Assembly (NCBI GenBank): GCA_021160155.1
Contig: JAGHDB010000044.1
Coordinates: forward strand, 1-8,104
Direction of reading: 5' to 3'
Source: Bacteroidales bacterium
Lineage (GTDB): Bacteria > Bacteroidota > Bacteroidia > Bacteroidales > UBA12481
Length of the DNA stretch: 8,104 nucleotides
Part shown: in pieces, positions 1-6,842 of the stretch
How the letters are laid out: each line of letters opens with the position of its first letter
Numbering within the stretch: the stretch's first letter is position 1
Notes under the pieces: generated by a model
What the model saw: the letters and a program-made list of their open reading frames with translations, nothing else
Databases searched by the model: none
What the model was told of the DNA's origin: nothing
Made by a program: the position numbers and the translations under genes

Positions 1-46
1 ATACTCTGTTTGCTAAATTAACTTGAAAAAGGTAAAAAAATTATAG

Positions 47-754
47 TCATCCCTGATTTTTATATCCTTTATATAAGCCACAAATTCCAAAAGTCAGCGG
101 TTGATGCACCACCGGATGAAATCCTGCCTGCTTCATCAGGTTTAAAAAGCCGGCCCCTTTTTCAAAAGCTTCTACCGATTCGGGAAGATATTTGTAAGCA
201 GATAAATTTCTGGAGATTATTCTGCCCAGCAGGGGTAATACAGCATGAAAATAAAACCGGTATATTTTACGGATGATCCATGCATCGGGGAGGGTGAATT
301 CAAGAATCACTGCCATCCCGCCGGGTTTGAGCACACGAAACATTTCACGCAGACCTGCCACAGGATCTTCAAAATTACGCACACCAAATCCTACCGTAAC
401 GGCATCGAAATAATGGTCTTCAAAAGGCAGACGGGTAGAATCCGCCTGCATCAACTCAATTATTTCAGCAGCATTTTTACGGATAATTTTCCGGCGACCG
501 ATCTCCAGCATTTGGGCAGAAAGATCCACTCCATAAACCTTACGGGGACTCAGACGAAGTGCCTCCAGTGCAAAGTCGCCCGTGCCTGTTGCCACATCCA
601 GCAATAATTCAGGAGTATGTAATTTCAGCGCATGAATCGCTTTGCGACGCCAATGTTTGTCAATATTAAACGAAAGCAGGTGGTTCAGCAGATCATAAGA
701 TCCGGCGATTTCGTCGAACATTTTCTCCACTTCTTTCTTATCGGGGTTCCCCAT
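47..754 (-). CDS. ubiE: Demethylmenaquinone methyltransferase (MenG/UbiE)
   Basis: This is the SAM-dependent C-methyltransferase that converts demethylmenaquinol to menaquinol, the last step of menaquinone synthesis; in ubiquinone-making bacteria the same family also acts on the ubiquinone precursor. The 235 residues match the family's usual length. An N-terminal family signature runs through YDLLNHLLSFNIDKHWRR (20-37). SAM motif I is LLDVATGTGD (51-60), an acidic residue follows in GVDLS (75-79), and the second family signature includes FGVRNFEDP (123-131) and RVLKPGG (140-146). The ATG start lies 3 bases after the stop of the upstream dehydrogenase and is preceded by GGAAAGGA at 6-base spacing, so translation is probably coupled. 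It is the last gene of the leftward run visible here. No terminator hairpin follows in the 46 bases left, so the operon may continue. That the substrate is a menaquinone precursor is inferred from the Bacteroidota setting. Confidence 0.96.
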   Translation of the reverse strand: MGNPDKKEVEKMFDEIAGSYDLLNHLLSFNIDKHWRRKAIHALKLHTPELLLDVATGTGDFALEALRLSPRKVYGVDLSAQMLEIGRRKIIRKNAAEIIELMQADSTRLPFEDHYFDAVTVGFGVRNFEDPVAGLREMFRVLKPGGMAVILEFTLPDAWIIRKIYRFYFHAVLPLLGRIISRNLSAYKYLPESVEAFEKGAGFLNLMKQAGFHPVVHQPLTFGICGLYKGYKNQG

Positions 755-757
755 CCG

Positions 758-1540
758 TTATCCTTTCCGGTGAATGGTAGTGGCATTTCCCTGGGCAGCC
801 GGCATGATCAGAATATCCTGAATATTCACATGCGACGGACGTGTCAGGATATAATGCACCGCATCAGCCACATCCTCTGCAGTGAGCGGGATAAATCCTT
901 CATACACTTTATCCGCCCGGTCATGGTCACCTTTAAACCTGACCATAGAAAACTCGGTATTCACAGCTCCGGGAGAAACTGAACTCACTTTAATGCCAAA
1001 AGGCAACAGGTCAAGGCGCATCCCCTTTGTCAGGGCTTCCACTGCATGTTTGGTGGCACAATAAACCGATCCTTTCGAATAGACCTCTTTACCGGCAATA
1101 GAACTAATATTCACAATATGTCCCTGCCGGCGCGAAACCATTCCCTTTGATACCAGGTGGGACAGATAAAGAAGGCCCTTTACATTGGTATCAATCATTT
1201 GGTCCCAGTCATCCGGATCAGCTTCCTGAACAGGATCCAGCCCTGCCGCCAATCCCGCATTATTTATCAGAATATCGATATTTTTCCATGGCCCGGCTAA
1301 CCCGGATATCTTCTCTTCAACTTGCTGCCGGTTTCTCACATCCATCACCAGGCCCAGACAGTTTATTCTGGCAGATTTGATCAGGTCTTCAACGATTTGA
1401 TGAAGCAATTGTTCTCTTCTGGCAGTCAGGATCAGCCGATATCCCTCCCCGGCTAACCGGTAAGCTGTTGCTTTGCCAATTCCGGCTGTTGCTCCGGATA
1501 TCAATACAACCGGATTATCGTGATGCACTTTACTATCCAT
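758..1540 (-). CDS. YdfG-like NADP-dependent short-chain dehydrogenase
   Basis: A classical short-chain dehydrogenase/reductase of 260 residues, probably cytosolic. The cofactor-binding glycine motif is SGATAGIG (15-22). The TARR segment (39-42) carries basic residues typical of NADP(H) preference. NNAG is at 93-96, the structural Asn at 119, and the catalytic Ser147, Tyr160 and Lys164 form the usual S-Y-x3-K set. The segments NNAGLAAGLDP, DTNVKG, TEFSMVRFKGD and the ending through HVNIQDILIMP closely resemble E. coli YdfG, which reduces malonic semialdehyde and oxidises 3-hydroxy acids such as serine and allo-threonine. That substrate range is an inference from family resemblance. The ATG at 1540 has an AT-rich leader with no clear Shine-Dalgarno. 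The gene lies 33 bases after the Omp85 gene and 3 bases before ubiE, so it is likely in the same transcript. It has no obvious functional link to menaquinone. Confidence 0.92.
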   Translation of the reverse strand: MDSKVHHDNPVVLISGATAGIGKATAYRLAGEGYRLILTARREQLLHQIVEDLIKSARINCLGLVMDVRNRQQVEEKISGLAGPWKNIDILINNAGLAAGLDPVQEADPDDWDQMIDTNVKGLLYLSHLVSKGMVSRRQGHIVNISSIAGKEVYSKGSVYCATKHAVEALTKGMRLDLLPFGIKVSSVSPGAVNTEFSMVRFKGDHDRADKVYEGFIPLTAEDVADAVHYILTRPSHVNIQDILIMPAAQGNATTIHRKG

Positions 1541-1573
1541 GATTAATAATTTATATCCGTGAAAATAGTTTTT

Positions 1574-3283
1574 TTAAAATAAACCTGCATATCCCAGATG
1601 AACTTTTACTGACGAAAAAGAGAAAGGCTGACCGGCTGTATGTCCCAATGCGTAAAAGATCTTAAAAATCCCGGCAGATGTTTTAATCTGCCCGCCCAGT
1701 CCGATACCGAGGGGCCTAATCACCGTTGGAGATTCACCCTGCAGATCAGTTAAATACCCCAGATCCGCAAAGGCTACCAGATAAGAAATGTTATCCATTC
1801 GGTATCTCAGTTCCACACCCCCGGTCACATAGCGGTCGGCTCTGAACACCTCCTCGTCAAACCCCCGCAGGAAGTGCATTCCGCCAATTCTGAACTGTTC
1901 ATTTACCAATGATCCCGGAGCAACACGGAATGCAGCGTTTGTCCAAGAGAAAAACACCCATTTCCCCCACAGCGGATGGGCAATCGAACCGTTAAAACGC
2001 AGCTCCACCTGACGTCCGGTCTCCTTTTCAAATCCGGTTTTCACACCGGTAGCTACCTCTGTTTTCAGGTGATATCCGGATACGGGATTTAACTGGTTTT
2101 TCCATCTTTCTGATTGCCAGACAAGTCCGGTTAACCAGATTTTAAATGAGTGGTAACCGGACAAAAGAGGAGAATCAAACTGACTGAGTAAATTGCTCTC
2201 CAGATAACTTATCTGAAGGGTCAGTGAATGTGCCGGTGTAAAATGGTAAAGGATACCGGCAGACGCATTTATATTCATAAAAGAGGTGTCCTGCCTGAAA
2301 AGATCCAGGGTTCCGTTCACCCCCAGGGGTAATCCCAGAAACCAGGGTACCTGAGTATGTACGGACAAATGCTGGGAGTGATCCTGGTTACGGTTCCATT
2401 TCAGGTTCCAGGTACCGGCCTGGTGAAGAATATTTCTCAGTGATAAATCTACGGATCCCATAAATGTCATCCCTCTTCCTGACGGAGCTGAAGCCAAGCC
2501 TACCCAGCCATCCAGACGGTTGGCATGCAGGGGTTCAGGGTAGATAAACAGCCATGCTTTATCATCAAAAAAACCCACTTCCGGTGCACGTTTCTGGAAT
2601 AAAAAACCGGTTGCATTAATCCGTGTGGATACCTCCTGAATCCGTTTCTCATTATACACTTCACCGGAAGCAATTCCGATCAATTTTGATAATACCCGGT
2701 TGGATACAGCCACCTTTGTACGATTCAAAACAGAATCCATGCGGATCAGGAGACCGGGGTCAAAACAAAGAGTTCCGCTCACCTCTTGATTATGAATAGT
2801 TATCGAATCAAGTCTGACCCGGGCGAAAGGGTATCCGGTTCTGTCATATAATTCCAAGCCTTTTTCAAAAGTAGTCAATAATCGGTCGGGGTCAACCGGA
2901 GAGGATGACCCGTCCAGATACCGGAGCTGTCGCCCGGGTATCCCGTCAGGCAATCCTTTCAAAGATATTTGACCGAAGTGATAACGTGATCCGGAATGAT
3001 AAATAGCTCTTACCAGGGTATCAGTAAACTTTACCGAATCAATCGAAAACTCAAGGTATCCATGGGCAAACGATTTAGTTCTGAGCTGATTAAACAAGCG
3101 ATAGAGAGTGACAGAGTCGTTCAACCGTATTTTTGGTCTTCGGGGTAACCGGATCTCCATCAAATGATCGGCAGCTGAGAATTTAACCGGGATAAACTTT
3201 TGCGCCTGCACAGAGACGGTATCAGTCAGCCAAAGAACGGACAGGAAAATAAAAGTACGTATAATGGTCCCGTTAACTATCAT
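1574..3283 (-). CDS. Omp85-superfamily outer-membrane protein, TamA-like
   Basis: A 569-residue Omp85 (BamA/TamA/TpsB) family protein expected in the outer membrane with POTRA domains in the periplasm. Residues 1-28 form a signal peptide with a hydrophobic core (FIFLSVLWL) and likely cleavage after VQA. Residues about 40-255 look like two to three POTRA domains; GYLEFSIDS, the YDRTGYPFARVRLDS segment and YNEKRIQEVSTRINATGF are typical helix-turn-strand pieces. The remainder is a beta-barrel with the hallmark NPVSGYHL (399-406) before the central strands. The loop-6 motif is LRGF (472-475, with R473 and G474), and a beta-signal ends in the terminal Phe (SSVKVHLGYAGLF). Length and layout are close to TamA (three POTRAs) and far shorter than BamA (five), so it is unlikely to be the essential BamA. 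No TamB partner or two-partner secretion cargo is in the window. The ATG overlaps the nitroreductase end by 11 bases without a clear Shine-Dalgarno, suggesting coupling. Substrate unknown. Confidence 0.85.
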   Translation of the reverse strand: MIVNGTIIRTFIFLSVLWLTDTVSVQAQKFIPVKFSAADHLMEIRLPRRPKIRLNDSVTLYRLFNQLRTKSFAHGYLEFSIDSVKFTDTLVRAIYHSGSRYHFGQISLKGLPDGIPGRQLRYLDGSSSPVDPDRLLTTFEKGLELYDRTGYPFARVRLDSITIHNQEVSGTLCFDPGLLIRMDSVLNRTKVAVSNRVLSKLIGIASGEVYNEKRIQEVSTRINATGFLFQKRAPEVGFFDDKAWLFIYPEPLHANRLDGWVGLASAPSGRGMTFMGSVDLSLRNILHQAGTWNLKWNRNQDHSQHLSVHTQVPWFLGLPLGVNGTLDLFRQDTSFMNINASAGILYHFTPAHSLTLQISYLESNLLSQFDSPLLSGYHSFKIWLTGLVWQSERWKNQLNPVSGYHLKTEVATGVKTGFEKETGRQVELRFNGSIAHPLWGKWVFFSWTNAAFRVAPGSLVNEQFRIGGMHFLRGFDEEVFRADRYVTGGVELRYRMDNISYLVAFADLGYLTDLQGESPTVIRPLGIGLGGQIKTSAGIFKIFYALGHTAGQPFSFSSVKVHLGYAGLF

Positions 3284-4031
3284 CCGGATGATTCATAAAC
3301 CCTTGCCGGGTTAATACATCAAGAAAGGCTTTTGAAAAATGCCGGTTATCAGCCTTAGTATAGCGGTTATCTGTAAACACCTGAGCCAGTGTTTTTTTCT
3401 GATTAATCTTCAATAACTCCCGGGTAGATTCCAGCATCTCTTTTTCTCCATAAATCCGATCAATATCTCCGGCCTGATACCTGTGGTATTTTTCCCGATG
3501 CACTACCCCATCCAGTGGCAAACGATCTGTCAGCGGCGGATCCTCATCCGGATAACCCAGCACCATAGCAGCCACAGGAACAACTAATTCAGGCAGGTCA
3601 AGGATAGAAATGATCCTGTCAGCCATCCAGGTTGCCGTACCCAGGTAACAGATACCCAAGCCCAGTTCTTCGGCTTCCAGTGCGGCATTTTGAGCTGCCA
3701 GCAGAGCATCGATGGCAGCGGTCAGAAAAGAGAGAAAATTGTCATATCCCGGGTTAGCATCCCGGAGATGGCACCATTGGGTAAAACGATTAAAATCGGC
3801 ACAAAAAGTAAGGTGCACCGGAGCCTGAAGCACCATATCCTGTTTAAAATGAGCTTCCCATAACTGTTTTTTCAAATCCGGTTCCTGTGTAACCACGATA
3901 CTGTAAACCTGCATGTTTCCTGTAGTTGAGGCTCGTGTGGCAGCATGAAGAACCTGATCCAGGAGGTCAGGTTTAATCTGATCGGGTCGGTATGACCGGA
4001 TGGAACGATGTAAACGAATGGCTTCAATCAT
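3273..4031 (-). CDS. NfsA/FRP-type FMN nitroreductase
   Basis: A flavin-dependent NAD(P)H oxidoreductase of the nitroreductase fold, 252 residues, expected to be a cytosolic FMN homodimer. The N-terminal HRSIRSYRPDQI segment (8-19) supplies the phosphate-binding residues of the FMN site, followed by a conserved STTGNMQVYSIVV stretch (35-47). The second half has the LGLGICYLGT motif (123-132), VLGYPDEDPPLTDRLPLDGVVH (157-178) and a basic C-terminal tail. These features place it with NfsA and flavin reductase P rather than the NfsB subgroup. Family members reduce quinones, nitroaromatics and free flavins; the physiological substrate cannot be read from sequence. It is the first gene of the leftward run, and its stop lies inside the start of the Omp85 gene. 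A quinone-reductase role would fit the menaquinone methyltransferase at the other end of the operon, but that is speculation. The start is preceded by an AAGAGAAAAA purine run. Confidence 0.9.
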   Translation of the reverse strand: MIEAIRLHRSIRSYRPDQIKPDLLDQVLHAATRASTTGNMQVYSIVVTQEPDLKKQLWEAHFKQDMVLQAPVHLTFCADFNRFTQWCHLRDANPGYDNFLSFLTAAIDALLAAQNAALEAEELGLGICYLGTATWMADRIISILDLPELVVPVAAMVLGYPDEDPPLTDRLPLDGVVHREKYHRYQAGDIDRIYGEKEMLESTRELLKINQKKTLAQVFTDNRYTKADNRHFSKAFLDVLTRQGFMNHPDDS

Positions 4032-4170
4032 TTTTTCTCTTTTGTTTTATACCGGCAAGTATACAAATAATGGCAAGGGGATAAAATCGGATCGGTCATT
4101 TTTTCCATTTTACTCCCCGGTATGCATATTAAATATATGATAAAATTATGTTTCACTTAACGGATTTGAT
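4032..4170. promoter_or_regulatory. Divergent intergenic region, probable promoters both ways
   Basis: This 139-base AT-rich gap separates the divergent nitroreductase and T9SS-protein genes, so it must hold both start regions unless they are read through. On the minus strand, TATACTTG (4063-4056) differs by one base from the Bacteroidota -7 consensus TAnnTTTG. It has a TTTT run about 19 bases upstream in place of the TTTG -33 element, which would give a leader of about 20 bases. On the plus strand, TATGTTTC (4147-4154) also has one mismatch but no visible -33 element. Neither match is strong. Location supports promoter function more than motif quality does. I see no riboswitch-like structure or clear operator palindrome. 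Confidence 0.4.
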
Positions 4171-5013
4171 ATGAAAAAAGTATGCTACTTATTCAGCCTG
4201 ATTGTTCTGGCAAATGCTTCGGTTGTATCCGCGCAGCAAGTGCCAGGGAGCGGTGAACTGGTCATCACCGAAGTAATGGCCAACCCACAAGCTGTATCTG
4301 ACAACAAAGGGGAGTGGGTTGAGCTCCTGAATGTTTCAGATCACAAAATTTTATTAAATGGGTTAATTATCAAAGATCTGGGATCCAACCGGCATGTCAT
4401 CCAGCCGGATGATACCCTTTCAATGGATCCCGGAGAGTATCTGGTTCTGGCAAAAAACGGGGATCCTGCTGAAAATGGCGGAGTCACAGCCGGATACGTG
4501 TACCAGGGATTCAGTTTAAGCAACAGTGAAGATGAGATCATCCTGGAACTGGAGGATGGTACACTGATTGATCAGGTTATTTACCAGGATCAGTGGCCTT
4601 TGGTTGCCGGTGCTTCATTTGAACTGCATGCTGACCATCTGAATGCCACGGAGAATGATGATCCGCAATTCTGGTCTCAGGCTGTAACCCCTTATGGTGC
4701 GGGAGATCTCGGTACGCCCGGAAGTCCGTCAGCAACCTCTCTATCAATAACCATCAGCGAAAAACCTGCCACCAGCCAATGTTACCCGAATCCCTGTTCG
4801 GATAATTTTTTTCTAAAAATACAACTTCCCGGAGCGCAGGAAAGCACAATCCTGATCCGTAATCTGCTGGGGCAACCGGTTATGATCGACCGGACCGAAG
4901 GAAAGGCAGAATTTTTTCAACAATATAATATCTCAGGGTGGAAATCAGGACTCTATTTTATAGCGATTTACACTCCGAACGGAACACTTTGGCATCGTCT
5001 GATCATACGATAA
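4171..5013 (+). CDS. Secreted lamin-tail-domain protein with T9SS sorting domain
   Basis: A 280-residue exported protein and the only plus-strand gene. Residues 1-21 are a signal peptide (MKK, hydrophobic core, VVSA cleavage before QQ). Residues about 28-188 form a lamin-tail domain (LTD), an immunoglobulin-like beta-sandwich: GELVITEVMANP opens it, then KGEWVELLNVSD, an LVLAKNGDP strand, and the usual GTPGSPSA close. Residues about 203-280 are a type-A T9SS C-terminal sorting domain, beginning CYPNPCSDNFFLKI and ending with SGWKSGLYFIAIYTPNG and a basic tail. It should therefore cross the outer membrane by T9SS and be released or anchored at the surface. LTDs in bacteria usually accompany nucleases, phosphatases or cell-wall proteins. 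No catalytic domain is present here, so a binding or structural role is inferred. The gene ends 8 bases before the convergent mog-family gene. The ATG is chosen because the signal peptide starts there. Confidence 0.87.
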   Translation: MKKVCYLFSLIVLANASVVSAQQVPGSGELVITEVMANPQAVSDNKGEWVELLNVSDHKILLNGLIIKDLGSNRHVIQPDDTLSMDPGEYLVLAKNGDPAENGGVTAGYVYQGFSLSNSEDEIILELEDGTLIDQVIYQDQWPLVAGASFELHADHLNATENDDPQFWSQAVTPYGAGDLGTPGSPSATSLSITISEKPATSQCYPNPCSDNFFLKIQLPGAQESTILIRNLLGQPVMIDRTEGKAEFFQQYNISGWKSGLYFIAIYTPNGTLWHRLIIR

Positions 5014-5021
5014 AAATCTTT

Positions 5022-5528
5022 TCAGTGATGATCATCTATCCCGAGAATCATCTTTTTCGAATGAATAAGCGTAGGAAGTATCTCATCAAGATATTCACCT
5101 ACCGCTTGTACACTACCCGGGAGCGTATAGAGCAGTGTTTGGCCCGAGACACCTGCTACCGATCTGGAAATCAATGCATTTGGTTTTATCATCCCGTATT
5201 TAACCCGGATCAGCTCCATCACTCCCGGTATTTCCCTGTCTAACAACGGCCTCACAACGTCCGGGGTAAAATCACGTGGACCGATACCGGTACCGCCCGT
5301 AGTAAAGATCACATCATCCCGTTGTTTGATATGGGTAATTAGTTGCTTCTTAAGCTGATCACGGTTATCCGGCAGAAGATGATAAGAGATCTGTGCTTTC
5401 AATCCGGTTTCTTTGAAAAATTTTTCCACCCGGCGAATAATCTCCGGTCCGCTTAAATCTTCATATTCTCCCCGGCTGGCCCGGTCACTCAGGGTAATAA
5501 TAATAATATGAAAAGGATCAGGAAGCAT
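5022..5528 (-). CDS. mog: MogA/MoaB-family molybdopterin adenylyltransferase
   Basis: This enzyme activates molybdopterin by adenylation with MgATP, giving the AMP-molybdopterin that MoeA uses for metal insertion. From the ATG at 5528 the product is 168 residues, within the range of the family. LSDRASRGEYEDLSG (13-27) matches the MogA N-terminal signature. LLPDN (51-55) carries the first conserved Asp, and TTGGTGIGPRDFTPD (76-90) is the adenylyl-binding motif with the second, Asp86. LPGS (136-139) is the conserved late motif. An in-frame TTG at 5549 would add seven residues, but the ATG gives the standard beginning and is preceded by a purine run (AAGAGAAGAAAG). The gene overlaps the end of moaC by 11 bases, indicating translational coupling, and is the last of the Moco operon. 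MogA and MoaB are hard to separate by eye; the adenylation role is the safer call. Confidence 0.92.
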   Translation of the reverse strand: MLPDPFHIIIITLSDRASRGEYEDLSGPEIIRRVEKFFKETGLKAQISYHLLPDNRDQLKKQLITHIKQRDDVIFTTGGTGIGPRDFTPDVVRPLLDREIPGVMELIRVKYGMIKPNALISRSVAGVSGQTLLYTLPGSVQAVGEYLDEILPTLIHSKKMILGIDDHH

Positions 5529-5973
5529 CTTTCTTCTCTTTAAAAACAAGATGTATTTGTTGCATGGTCATTTTCTGGTCCACCGCTTTACACATATCGT
5601 ATATGGTCAACAGGGCAATATGCACAGCCGTTAAAGCTTCCATCTCCACGCCGGTGGCTCCGTTACAGGTAACCTCCCCCGTGACCCGGATCCGGTCTGA
5701 GAGGATTTCAGTATCCACTTTTACTCCTGTCAACAGTAAAGGGTGACAGAGCGGAATAAGGTTGGACGTTTGCTTGGCCGCCTGGATTCCTGCTATCTGG
5801 GCCAGGGTTAGTACATCACCTTTTTTAATTTGATTCTCCCGTATCAGGTGAAGGGTTTCAGGCTGAAGCAGAATATCACCTTCAGCCCGGGCTCTTCGAA
5901 ACTGGTCGGGCTTGTGCCCCACATTCACCATTTTCGCCCTGCCCGATTCATCCGTATGTGACAACTTTTTCAT
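5518..5973 (-). CDS. moaC: Cyclic pyranopterin monophosphate synthase MoaC
   Basis: MoaC converts the 3',8-cyclo-GTP made by MoaA into cyclic pyranopterin monophosphate (cPMP), completing the first stage of molybdenum-cofactor synthesis. The product is 151 residues from the ATG at 5973, close to the ~160 of E. coli MoaC. The start LSHTDESGRAKMVNVG is the standard MoaC N-terminus. KKGDVLTLAQIAGIQAAKQ leads into TSNLIPLCHPLLLTGV, where His77 is the active-site His, and Lys51 aligns with the catalytic Lys51 of the E. coli enzyme. GATGVEMEALTA (105-116) holds the conserved Glu pair, and YDMCKAVDQKM (125-135) holds the catalytic Asp126 and Lys129. All key residues are present. A GTG at 5994 in the same frame would add seven residues unlike any MoaC start, so I prefer the ATG. 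The Shine-Dalgarno is weak. The gene follows moaA after a short repeat-bearing gap and overlaps the mog-family gene. Confidence 0.95.
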   Translation of the reverse strand: MKKLSHTDESGRAKMVNVGHKPDQFRRARAEGDILLQPETLHLIRENQIKKGDVLTLAQIAGIQAAKQTSNLIPLCHPLLLTGVKVDTEILSDRIRVTGEVTCNGATGVEMEALTAVHIALLTIYDMCKAVDQKMTMQQIHLVFKEKKDAS

Positions 5974-6002
5974 ACTTATTTCTTTAAAATCCACAATCTT
6001 TC

Positions 6003-6041
6003 TTTAGCCTTTAGCCTTTTTTGGGCCTTGAGCCTTGATCT
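6003..6041. repeat. Degenerate heptamer tandem repeat between moaA and moaC
   Basis: On the plus strand two perfect TTTAGCC units (6003-6009, 6010-6016) are followed by TTTTTTGGGCC (6017-6027), TTGAGCC (6028-6034) and a partial TTGATCT, ending directly at the moaA stop codon. Read in the direction of transcription this is AAGGCTCAAGGCC, then AAAAAAGGCTAAAGGCT. It fills almost all of the 68-base gap between the moaA stop and the moaC ATG, the longest spacing in the operon. Any GGCC-centred hairpin is short and weak, so I do not call it a terminator. Short heptamer tracts occur between genes in other bacteria; whether this unit recurs in this genome cannot be seen here. Confidence 0.7.
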
Positions 6042-6842
6042 TCATCCTCCTATATTATAAAACCGGTGCGTTGAACTGCTGCTTCCCGAAGCCGGTTTAT
6101 GGGCTACTGCCTGTAAAATGGCTTCACGAGCACCCAATTCCCTCACGGAGTAACCGTTATTGCTGAAAAGGCAGGGTTTGATCAATCCGTTACTGGTCAA
6201 CCGCAGGCGGTTACACCGGGCACAATGTCCTCCTTCACCTCCGATCACCGGTTTAAAGATACCTTTTTCCAAATCCATTTGATAGATAAACCGTGCCTCA
6301 AGCCCACGGGCGGTCGCAAATTCTTTAACAGCTACGGCATCCGGTTCTTCAGGTGAAGATTGGATGACGCAATTTAGTTTCACGGGTTGCAGGCCGGCAT
6401 CTATGGCTGCATCAATCCCTTTCAATACCTGTTTAAGATCCCCTATCCGTGTTATTTGCCGGTAGCGGGCAGCATCCAGGGTATCCAGACTGATATTCAC
6501 ACGTTGAAGCCCGGCCTCTTTGAGCGATACTGCAAAATCATCCAGTAAAATACCATTGGTAGTCATAGAAAAGTCTTCGATACCACGAATGGTTGAGATG
6601 TCTTTTACAAGATCAATAATACCGCGCCGCACCAATGGTTCTCCTCCGGTCAGGCGTATTTTATTGACACCCAGTTCCACTGCAACCCGGATAACCTCCA
6701 GGATCTCATGGAACCGGAGAATATCATCATGGTGCATCAATTTTACTCCTTCAGGAGGCATACAATACACACACCGCAGATTGCACCGGTCGGTAACCGA
6801 TACCCTGAGATAGTTGATTTTTCGATTAAAATGGTCGTACAT
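6042..6842 (-). CDS. moaA: GTP 3',8-cyclase MoaA, short form
   Basis: A radical SAM enzyme that rearranges GTP to 3',8-cyclo-GTP, the first step of molybdenum-cofactor synthesis. The product has 266 residues, against about 330 for E. coli MoaA. The SAM cluster motif C-x3-C-x2-C is at Cys20, 24 and 27, GGEP at 66-69, and NISLDTL at 117-123. The second cluster motif C-x2-C-x13-C is Cys207, 210 and 224 (in HCARCNRLRLT). Arg13, Arg212 and Arg214 match the conserved GTP-site arginines, and the C-terminal Gly265-Gly266 tail required in MoaA is intact. The missing length lies between RFIYQMD (184-190) and Cys207, where canonical MoaA has about 60 more residues. The ATG at 6842 is chosen because a strong Shine-Dalgarno precedes it and the MoaA motif start (RKINYLRVSVTDRCN) follows. 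The longer frame upstream only shadows moeA. It overlaps the moeA stop by 17 bases. Confidence 0.93.
   Translation of the reverse strand: MYDHFNRKINYLRVSVTDRCNLRCVYCMPPEGVKLMHHDDILRFHEILEVIRVAVELGVNKIRLTGGEPLVRRGIIDLVKDISTIRGIEDFSMTTNGILLDDFAVSLKEAGLQRVNISLDTLDAARYRQITRIGDLKQVLKGIDAAIDAGLQPVKLNCVIQSSPEEPDAVAVKEFATARGLEARFIYQMDLEKGIFKPVIGGEGGHCARCNRLRLTSNGLIKPCLFSNNGYSVRELGAREAILQAVAHKPASGSSSSTHRFYNIGG

Noticed and set aside
245..607. Plus-strand open frame across ubiE.
   Set aside because: It is antisense to a clearly conserved methyltransferase, its translation resembles no protein family, and it has no promoter or Shine-Dalgarno support. The same applies to the plus-strand frames at 632-982, 6520-6813 and 7297-7581.
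5000..5034. Inverted repeat TGATCAT / ATGATCA with a 21-base loop at the convergent gene ends, as a bidirectional terminator.
   Set aside because: The arms are only 7 bases and AT-rich, the loop is long, and the sequence is mostly coding. It is too weak to call a terminator.
5547..5549. TTG start for the mog-family gene, and similarly the GTG at 5992-5994 for moaC.
   Set aside because: Both add seven residues not found at the family N-termini, while nearby ATG codons give standard beginnings.
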